Part shown: positions 57,996 through 64,000 of the stretch, one piece after another
Numbering within the stretch: the stretch's first letter is position 1
How the letters are laid out: each line of letters starts with the position of its first letter
Source of the DNA: Kitasatospora azatica KCTC 9699
Lineage (GTDB): Bacteria > Actinomycetota > Actinomycetes > Streptomycetales > Streptomycetaceae
Assembly (NCBI RefSeq): GCF_000744785.1
Contig: NZ_JQMO01000003.1
Coordinates: 1,984,001 to 2,048,000, forward strand
Direction: 5' to 3'
DNA length: 64,000 nucleotides
The notes under the pieces: model-generated
Database searches by the model: none
What the model saw: the letters and a program-made list of their open reading frames with translations, nothing else
Told to the model about the DNA's origin: nothing
Program-made: the position numbers and the translations under genes

Positions 57996-60900
57996 GTGGA
58001 GCCTCGCATCATCGGTGGCGGCAGTGACGAGCAGGGAGACCGGTTCGAGACGGCCGAGCTGCGCCGCCGTGTGCTGGACGCCTGGGGGGCCTCGCCGGCC
58101 CGGTTCCGGGAGGACGCCAACGCCGAAGAGGAGTTGGCGCTCGGCGGCTACCGCGACCGTCTGATCGTCGAGCTGGCGCAGAACGCCGCCGACGCCGCCG
58201 CCCGAGCCGGACACGGCCCGGGGCGGCTGCGGCTGACCCTGCGGGACGGTGTGCTGGCCGCCGCCAACACCGGTGCGCCGCTGGACGCTGCCGCCGTGGA
58301 GTCGCTGGCCACCCTGCGGGCCTCCTCCAAGCGGGCCGACGCCGGCCCGACGGTGGGCCGGTTCGGGGTCGGCTTCGCCGCCGTGCTGGCCGTCAGCGAC
58401 GAGCCGGCCATCGTCGGCCACGCCGGCGGGGTGCGCTGGTCGCTCGCCGAGGCACGTGAGCTGACCAGTCGCCAGGCGGCCGAACGGTCGCAGTTGGCCG
58501 ATGAGTTGGTCCGCCGCGAGGGCCATGTGCCGCTGCTCCGGCTGCCCTTCCCGGCCGAGGGCGAGCCGCCCGCCGGATACGACACCGTGGTGCTGCTGCC
58601 GCTGCGCGACGGCGCCGCCCAGGACCTCACCCGGCGCCTGCTCGAGGGCATCGACGACGCCCTGCTGCTCACCCTGCCCGGCCTGGCCGAGCTGGTGGTG
58701 GAGACCCCGGACGGTCGGGTCCGCACGCTCACCCGCTCCGCCGTCGAGCGCACCGAGGACGGCCTCGGCGAGGTGCTGCTCACCGACCGGGACGCCGACC
58801 GCGACTCGCAGTCCCGCTGGCAGACCGTCACCGCCACCGGCGCGCTCGCTCCCGAGCTGCTGACGGACCGTCCGGTGGAGGAGCGGGCCCGCCCCTACTG
58901 GACGGTGACCTGGGCCGTCCCGGTCTCCGCCACCGGCACGCCCGAGCCCGTCCCGGTCGCCCCGGTGCTGCACGCGCCCACCCCGAGCGAGGAGCCGCTC
59001 GGCGTCCCGGCCCTGCTGATCGCCTCCTACCCGCTGGACTCCACCCGCCGCCACATCGCGCCGGGCCCGCTCACCGACTACCTGACCGAGCGGGCCGCCG
59101 AGGCCTACACCGACCTGCTGCGGGCCCGCGGCGCCGACCTCGGCTCGCTGGCCCTGGTGCCCGCGCCGCTCGGCCAGGGCGCGCTGGACAACGCGCTGCG
59201 CGGCGCGATCCTGTCCCGGCTGCCCGGCACCGCCTTCCTGCCGCACCCGGCCCCCGTCGAGGAGGGCACGCCCGCGCTGCGCCCGAAGGACGCCACCCTG
59301 GTGGAGGGCGCCAACCGCGAGGTGGTCGAGGCACTGGCGCCGATCTTCCCCGGCCTGCTGCCGGCCGGTCTGGAGCGCCGGGCCGAGCTGCGCGCGCTGC
59401 AGGTGCGCCGGCTGCCGCTGGCCGAGGTGGTGGACCAACTCGGCGGCCTGGAGCGGGAACCGGCCTGGTGGCGCAGCCTGTACGGGGCGCTGGCCGGGGC
59501 CGACCCGGAGGCGCTCGGCGCGCTGCCGGTGCCGCTGGCCACCGGGCGGGTGGTGACCGGCCCGCGCCGGGTGCTGCTGCCCTCCGACGACGCCGACTGG
59601 GCGGGTTTCCCGGGCTACCCCGAGGCGCTGGCCGAGGCGCTGGACCTGCTCGATCTGCGGCTGGCCCACCCGGAGGCCGCGCACCCGCTGCTGGCCAAGC
59701 TGGGCGCCACCGTCGCCACCCCCGCCGGCGTCCTGCAGACCCCCGAGCTGCGCGCCGCGGTGGCCCGTTCGCTGGATGTCGGTGACGAGGACTTCGACGC
59801 CGCCGCCGACCTGGCCGACGCCGTGCTCGGCCTGGTCAAGGCCGCCGAGGCGAAGGCCGGCGACCACCCGTGGCTGGCCCGGCTGGCGCTGCCGGACGAC
59901 GAGGGCGAGCTCAGCCGGGCCGGTGAACTGATCCTGCCCGACAGCCCGTTCGCGCAGCTGGCCCGTCCGGAGGACGCGCCCTATGTGGACGAGGACCTGT
60001 TGGAGCGCTGGGGTCCGGAGGTGCTGGCCGCGGCCGGGGTGCTGAGCGACTTCGTGCTGGTCCGGGCCGAGGACGCGGTGCTCGACCCCGACGACCTGGA
60101 GCGGCTGGACCCGACCGCACCCGCCGACCGCGCCGTCGGCGGTTCCCCGACCGGCCTGCTGGACGAGGCCCCCGACGGGCTGGCCGACTGGTGCGAGGAG
60201 GCGCTCGAGGCCCTGCACGCCGACGACGCCGACGACCTGGGTGTGCCGCCGGTGGCCGCCGAGCTGCTGGTGGTGCGCGACCTGGACCTGGTGGACGACC
60301 AGGCCTGGCCCGAGGCGCTGGCCCGGCTGGCCCGGCCGCCGTACCGGGACGCCGTGGTCACCCCGGTCCGCGCGCTGCTGCCGGACGGCAGCTACACCGA
60401 CCTGCCGCCGTACACCGCCTGGTGGCTGCGCGACCACCCGGTGCTGGACGGCCGGGAGCCGGCCGGTCTGCGCGCGGCCGGCGCCGACCCGCTGCTGCGC
60501 GGCCTCTACGACGAGGCCCGCACCACGCTGGACCCGGAGTTCCTGCACGCCCTCGGGGTGCGCACCACGCTCGCCGCGCTGCTCGCCGAACCGCACGGCT
60601 CGGAGGAGCTGCTGGACCGGCTCACCGACCCGGTCAGCGAGGTGACGCACCGCCAACTCCACGGCATCTACACGGCGCTGGCCCAGGTGGACGCCGAGCC
60701 CATCGACGTGGTGCGGGCGGTGCCGCCGCTGGACGAGGAGACCGGACGCCGTCCCGGGCACACCGTGGTGGTGGACGCCACCGAGGCGGTGGTCGCCGAC
60801 GCCCCCGACCTGGTGCAGCTGCTGCACCCGTACCCGCTGGTCCCGGTGGCCCCCGCGCTGGCGCCGGCGCTGGCCGAGCGGCTGCACGTCTCACTGGCCA

Positions 60901-61304
60901 GCGAGATCGCCGGCGGCCGGGTGCTCTCCGAGGGCGCGCTGCACCGGGTGCCGCCGTTCGTCCGCGAGCTGCTGCCCGGCTGCCCCGCCGCCTACGAGGA
61001 GCACGAGGAGCTGCTGGTGGTCGGCCCGGACGGCGAGGAGGCCGCGGTGGACTGGCGCTGGGACACCTCGGCGCCGACCCCCGAGCTGCCCTACGACCCG
61101 GACGCGGCCGACGAGGCGGACGAGGACGACGAGTTCGAGGTGCCGCCGGTGCCGGGCCTGCTGCACGCCGCGACTCCGGAGGGCCTGGCGGCCGGCCTGG
61201 CCTGGTCGGTGGGTCAGTGGCACCGGCGCTTCGAGGTGCTGGCCGCGCTCGCCGAGCCGGACCGGGCCTACGAGCTCTCGGCGGCCCGCGACTTCGAGGG
61301 CTGA
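57996..61304 (+). CDS. Sacsin-like large GHKL ATPase of unknown function
   Basis: 1102 residues. The N-terminal Bergerat ATPase fold shows the N box RLIVELAQNAADAAARAG (about 53-70), the G1 box VLAAANTGAPLDAAAVESL, the lid and G2 loop VGRFGVGFAAVLAVSD. This is the sacsin N-terminal ATP-binding-like domain, related to Hsp90. The remaining 850 residues have no domain I recognise and are rich in acidic helices with repeated ALP-LL and DDLE patterns. There is no membrane segment. By analogy it may be a chaperone or scaffold. GTG 57996 follows GGGGAAGG. Its 3' end overlaps the P-type ATPase gene by 37 bases. Confidence 0.82.
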   Translation: MEPRIIGGGSDEQGDRFETAELRRRVLDAWGASPARFREDANAEEELALGGYRDRLIVELAQNAADAAARAGHGPGRLRLTLRDGVLAAANTGAPLDAAAVESLATLRASSKRADAGPTVGRFGVGFAAVLAVSDEPAIVGHAGGVRWSLAEARELTSRQAAERSQLADELVRREGHVPLLRLPFPAEGEPPAGYDTVVLLPLRDGAAQDLTRRLLEGIDDALLLTLPGLAELVVETPDGRVRTLTRSAVERTEDGLGEVLLTDRDADRDSQSRWQTVTATGALAPELLTDRPVEERARPYWTVTWAVPVSATGTPEPVPVAPVLHAPTPSEEPLGVPALLIASYPLDSTRRHIAPGPLTDYLTERAAEAYTDLLRARGADLGSLALVPAPLGQGALDNALRGAILSRLPGTAFLPHPAPVEEGTPALRPKDATLVEGANREVVEALAPIFPGLLPAGLERRAELRALQVRRLPLAEVVDQLGGLEREPAWWRSLYGALAGADPEALGALPVPLATGRVVTGPRRVLLPSDDADWAGFPGYPEALAEALDLLDLRLAHPEAAHPLLAKLGATVATPAGVLQTPELRAAVARSLDVGDEDFDAAADLADAVLGLVKAAEAKAGDHPWLARLALPDDEGELSRAGELILPDSPFAQLARPEDAPYVDEDLLERWGPEVLAAAGVLSDFVLVRAEDAVLDPDDLERLDPTAPADRAVGGSPTGLLDEAPDGLADWCEEALEALHADDADDLGVPPVAAELLVVRDLDLVDDQAWPEALARLARPPYRDAVVTPVRALLPDGSYTDLPPYTAWWLRDHPVLDGREPAGLRAAGADPLLRGLYDEARTTLDPEFLHALGVRTTLAALLAEPHGSEELLDRLTDPVSEVTHRQLHGIYTALAQVDAEPIDVVRAVPPLDEETGRRPGHTVVVDATEAVVADAPDLVQLLHPYPLVPVAPALAPALAERLHVSLASEIAGGRVLSEGALHRVPPFVRELLPGCPAAYEEHEELLVVGPDGEEAAVDWRWDTSAPTPELPYDPDAADEADEDDEFEVPPVPGLLHAATPEGLAAGLAWSVGQWHRRFEVLAALAEPDRAYELSAARDFEG

Positions 61305-63799
61305 CCGGGCGTCGAGGGCTGACCGGGCGTCGAGGGCTGACCGGGCGTCGAGGGCCGGCGGGGCTCGTTCGCGCCGGGGGTGTCGCTGCGTTTGACGAAG
61401 TACCAGACCACCTCCAGCACCAGCCCCGCCACCAGCGCGATCGCCACGCCGGTCCACGGGTCCCGGATGCCGGCCAGCTTGAGCTGGAAGAAGTTCGACA
61501 GCGAGGGCACGATCATCACCAGGGCGAACGCCCCGCACATACCGGCGATCAGCAGCACCCGCCACCAGCTGTACGGCCGCGCCACGATCGCCAGCACCCA
61601 CATCGCGACCAGGAACAGGGTCAGGGTGGCCACGCTGGTGTCGGCCTTCAGATCGGTGGCGTGGTTGGCCCGGGCCAGCGCGTAGGCGACGAAGGTGGCC
61701 GTCCCGGCGATCACCCCGCCGGGGACGGCGAGCCGCAGCACCCGGCGGACGAAGCCGGGGCGGGCCCGCTCGGTGTTCGGGGCCAGCGCCAGGAAGAAGG
61801 CCGGGATGCCGATGGTCAGCGAGCTCAGCAGGGTGGAGTGCCGGGGCAGGAACGGGTACGGCACCTGGGTGAAGACCACCAGCAGCGCCAGCAGCACCGA
61901 GTAGACCGTCTTCACCAGGAACAGGCTGGCCACCCGTTCGATGTTGCCGATCACCCGCCGGCCCTCGGCCACCACCGAGGGCAGCGTGGCGAAGCTGTCG
62001 TTCAGCAGCACGATCTGCGCCACCGCCCGGGTGGCCTCGCTGCCCGAGCCCATCGCCACGCCGATGTCGGCGTCCTTGAGCGCCAGCACGTCGTTGACCC
62101 CGTCGCCGGTCATCGCCACCGTGTGCCCGCGCGACTGCAGCGCGCCGACCAGCTCGCGCTTCTGCTGCGGTGTCACCCGGCCGAAGACCGTGGTGCGCTC
62201 GGCGGCGTCGGCCAGCGCCTCGGGCTCGGCGGGCAGGGTGCGGGCGTCCAGCGGGTGCTCCGCGCCGGGCAGGTCCAGGCTGCCGGCCACCGCGCCGACC
62301 GAGACCGCGCTGTCGCCGGAGATCACCTTGGCCTCGACCCGCTGGTCCGCGAAGTAGCGCAGGGTGGTCGCGGCGTCCGAGCGGACCCGCTGCTTGAGCA
62401 CCACCAGGCCGCGCGGCTCCAGGTCCTTGGCCGGGTCGGGGGCGTCCAGCGGGACCGGGGTGCGGCCGAGCAGCAGCACCCGCAGGCCCTGGGAGCCGAG
62501 CTCGTCCACCTCGGCCAGGGCCGGGTGCTCTGCGGGCAGCAGCACGTCAGGGGCGCCGAGCAGCCAGCTGGCCTCGGCGCCGCCCGGCTCCAGCAGCTGC
62601 ACCCCGCTCCACTTGCGGGCCGAGGAGAACGGCATCGCCTCCAGCATCCGCCAGCGGTCCCGGTCCGGGCCGCCGTCGCCGTAGGCGTCCAGCACCGCCT
62701 GCATGCTGGGGTTCGGCCGGGCGTCCGCACCGGCGAGCACGGCGAGCGCCTGCTTGAGCACCGCCTCGCCGTCCGGCACCCCGTCGGTCTCCGGGACGGC
62801 CAGCGTGCGCAGTTCCAGCACGTCCATGCCGCCCTCGGTGAGGGTGCCGGTCTTGTCCAGGCAGACCGTGTCCACCCGGGCCAGCCCCTCGATCGCCGGC
62901 AGCTCCTGCACCAGGCACTGCTTGCGGCCCAGCCGGATCACGCCGATCGCGAAGGCCACCGAGGTGAGCAGCACCAGGCCCTCGGGCACCATCGGCACGA
63001 TGCCGGCCACCGTGCGGCGCACCGCCTCGCGCCAGTCGTTGTGCTCGACCGTCCACTGACTGATCACCAGGCCGATCGCGGTCGGGATCAGCAGGTAGGT
63101 GATGAACCGCAGGATGGTGTCGATGCCGGTCCGCAGCTCGGACTTGACCAGGGTGAACCGGCTGGCCTCCTCGGCCAGCTGGGCGGCGTAGGCCTCGCGG
63201 CCGACCTTGGTGGCGGTGAACGCGCCGGCCCCCGCGACCACGAAGCTGCCGGACATCACCTGGTCGCCAGGCTGCTTGAGCACCGAGTCGGGTTCGCCGG
63301 TGAGCAGCGACTCGTCGATCTCCAGGCCGTCCGCCTCGGTGACCTCGCCGTCCACGATCACCTTGTCGCCGGTGCCGAGCAGCACGGTGTCGTCCAGCAC
63401 GATCTCGGCGACCGAGACCTCGACCGCCTGCCCCTCGCGGCGCACCTCCGGGCGGGCCTCGCCGATCAGCGCCAGGCTGTCCAGGGTCCGCTTGGCGCGC
63501 ACCTCCTGGATGATGCCGATCGCGGTGTTGGCCACGATCACCAGGCCGAACAGTCCGTCCTGGATCGGGCCGACCACCAGGATCACGGCGAACAGCACAC
63601 CGATGATCGCGTTGAACCGGGTGAAGACGTTGGCTCGGACGATCTCCTTGACCGAGCGGCTGGAACGCACCGGTACGTCGTTGACCTGACCCTTCGCCAC
63701 CCGCTCGGCCACCTCGGCGCCGGTCAGCCCGCCGCGGCGGACGGGCGCGAGGCCACAGGCGTGGGCACCGGGCGCGGTCTGGTCCGAGGGGTGCGTCAT
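61268..63799 (-). CDS. P-type cation-transporting ATPase
   Basis: 843 residues with every P-type hallmark. Actuator loop LTGEPDSV; the M4 segment is IVPMVPEGL, containing PEGL; the phosphorylation site DKTGTLTEGG has its Asp near 315. The hinge is MTGDGVNDVLALKDADIGVAMGSGS. Ten or so helices are present, and the C-terminal third is a membrane block. The PEGL motif, and not a heavy-metal CPC motif, places it near the Ca2+/Mg2+-type (P2/P3) pumps; the ion is not certain. The tail ends with three copies of PSTPGQ encoded by an 18-bp tandem repeat. ATG 63799. Confidence 0.9.
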   Translation of the reverse strand: MTHPSDQTAPGAHACGLAPVRRGGLTGAEVAERVAKGQVNDVPVRSSRSVKEIVRANVFTRFNAIIGVLFAVILVVGPIQDGLFGLVIVANTAIGIIQEVRAKRTLDSLALIGEARPEVRREGQAVEVSVAEIVLDDTVLLGTGDKVIVDGEVTEADGLEIDESLLTGEPDSVLKQPGDQVMSGSFVVAGAGAFTATKVGREAYAAQLAEEASRFTLVKSELRTGIDTILRFITYLLIPTAIGLVISQWTVEHNDWREAVRRTVAGIVPMVPEGLVLLTSVAFAIGVIRLGRKQCLVQELPAIEGLARVDTVCLDKTGTLTEGGMDVLELRTLAVPETDGVPDGEAVLKQALAVLAGADARPNPSMQAVLDAYGDGGPDRDRWRMLEAMPFSSARKWSGVQLLEPGGAEASWLLGAPDVLLPAEHPALAEVDELGSQGLRVLLLGRTPVPLDAPDPAKDLEPRGLVVLKQRVRSDAATTLRYFADQRVEAKVISGDSAVSVGAVAGSLDLPGAEHPLDARTLPAEPEALADAAERTTVFGRVTPQQKRELVGALQSRGHTVAMTGDGVNDVLALKDADIGVAMGSGSEATRAVAQIVLLNDSFATLPSVVAEGRRVIGNIERVASLFLVKTVYSVLLALLVVFTQVPYPFLPRHSTLLSSLTIGIPAFFLALAPNTERARPGFVRRVLRLAVPGGVIAGTATFVAYALARANHATDLKADTSVATLTLFLVAMWVLAIVARPYSWWRVLLIAGMCGAFALVMIVPSLSNFFQLKLAGIRDPWTGVAIALVAGLVLEVVWYFVKRSDTPGANEPRRPSTPGQPSTPGQPSTPGQPSKSRAAESS
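61295..61354. repeat. Tandem 18-bp repeat over the ends of two convergent genes
   Basis: CGAGGGCTGACCGGGCGT occurs three times (61295-61348), plus six bases of a fourth copy. On the plus strand the first copy contains the stop codon of the sacsin-like gene. On the minus strand the same DNA encodes repeated PSTPGQ in the P-type ATPase tail. Confidence 0.92.
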
Positions 63800-63881
63800 G
63801 GCACCGACTCTACGGGCGGCAAATGTCCGATGCGTCCTCCTATGGGCCGATGGCGGGTCGGCCGGTAGAAGGGGGCGACGG

Positions 63882-64000
63882 CTACTCCTGCTCGGCTGCC
63901 CTGTCCCGCTGGATGGCGGCCCGGCGGGCCCGGCAGTACCAGAGGCCGATCAGCCCCAGCAGCCCGCCGGACAGGCAGATCCACGGCCAGTTGCCGTGGT
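63882..64000 (-). CDS. DUF2530 membrane protein, C-terminal part
   Basis: Only the end is in the window, reading on the minus strand NWPWICLSGGLLGLIGLWYC and RARRAAIQRDRAAEQE before TAG at 63882. The W-(x)2-I-C-L-x-G-x2-L-G-L-I-G-L-W-Y-x-R pattern is the second membrane helix and basic tail of DUF2530 proteins, small two-helix actinobacterial proteins of unknown role. The start is beyond the right edge. Confidence 0.75.
   Translation of the reverse strand, partial: HGNWPWICLSGGLLGLIGLWYCRARRAAIQRDRAAEQE

Noticed and set aside
60191..63868. A 1225-codon open frame on the plus strand antisense to the P-type ATPase
   Set aside because: The same argument applies: the minus strand carries every P-type motif, while the plus frame is low complexity without domains.

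Overview
This is a 64 kb piece of a very GC-rich actinobacterial chromosome. Codon third positions are almost all G or C, GTG and TTG starts are common, and many genes begin directly at a TANNNT-type -10 box (leaderless transcription). The gene content points to the family Streptomycetaceae: a GAF-PAS-GGDEF cyclase like CdgB, a DasR-type dre site in front of nagK-nagA, futalosine-pathway menaquinone genes, GroEL2 with a CIRCE operator, XPB helicase, DUF3027, DUF3180 and DUF3263. Streptomyces, Kitasatospora and Streptacidiphilus cannot be separated from this sequence alone. The window is core chromosome: I see no insertion sequences, prophage genes, rRNA, tRNA or CRISPR arrays.

Layout. 1-15.0 kb is a housekeeping block: end of a zinc metalloprotease gene, tilS, hpt, ftsH, folE, a membrane esterase, an MprF-like lysyltransferase, a folate operon (folP, NTF2-like gene, folB, folK, DUF3180 gene), an unknown coiled-coil membrane protein, arfB and a flavin reductase. 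15.3-24.8 kb holds a cyclic-di-GMP synthase with a Crp-like box upstream, a surface sugar-binding protein, and an amino-sugar cluster (SIS isomerase, ROK kinase, nagA, class II aldolase) divergent from a DeoR regulator and a sugar-binding lipoprotein. 24.8-28.4 kb carries a DUF3263 gene, otsB, otsA and gpgS (trehalose and glucosylglycerate solutes). 28.5-33.0 kb holds thrC behind a SAM-I riboswitch, a MoaD-like gene, a cold-shock gene with a long leader, and groEL2 behind a three-half-site CIRCE operator.

33.1-47 kb contains small conserved genes, a PadR/membrane-protein pair, cutC, a HelD-like helicase, XPB helicase and its helicase-associated partner (the latter two separated by a GH26 mannanase, a small membrane protein and a PgeF/laccase-domain gene). 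47-52.8 kb has small membrane proteins, a TetR regulator with two operators, a methyltransferase, a siderophore-binding lipoprotein, a HAD phosphatase and a second cold-shock gene. 52.8-64 kb holds mqnD, mqnB and a DUF2771 gene in one overlapping operon, an MFS protein, a DUF3027 protein, a very large sacsin-like GHKL ATPase of unknown role, a P-type ATPase and the end of a DUF2530 gene.

Most of the novelty is regulatory and structural rather than a new gene cluster: the SAM riboswitch on thrC, the regulatory sites around the GlcNAc and c-di-GMP genes, the tandem CIRCE half-sites, the TetR and PadR operators, about 400-nt leaders on both cold-shock genes, and short tandem repeats at the ends of convergent genes, two of which contain the stop codon. 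The least understood protein is the 1102-residue sacsin-like ATPase at 58.0-61.3 kb. All functional calls rest on reading sequence and motifs; no database search was run.
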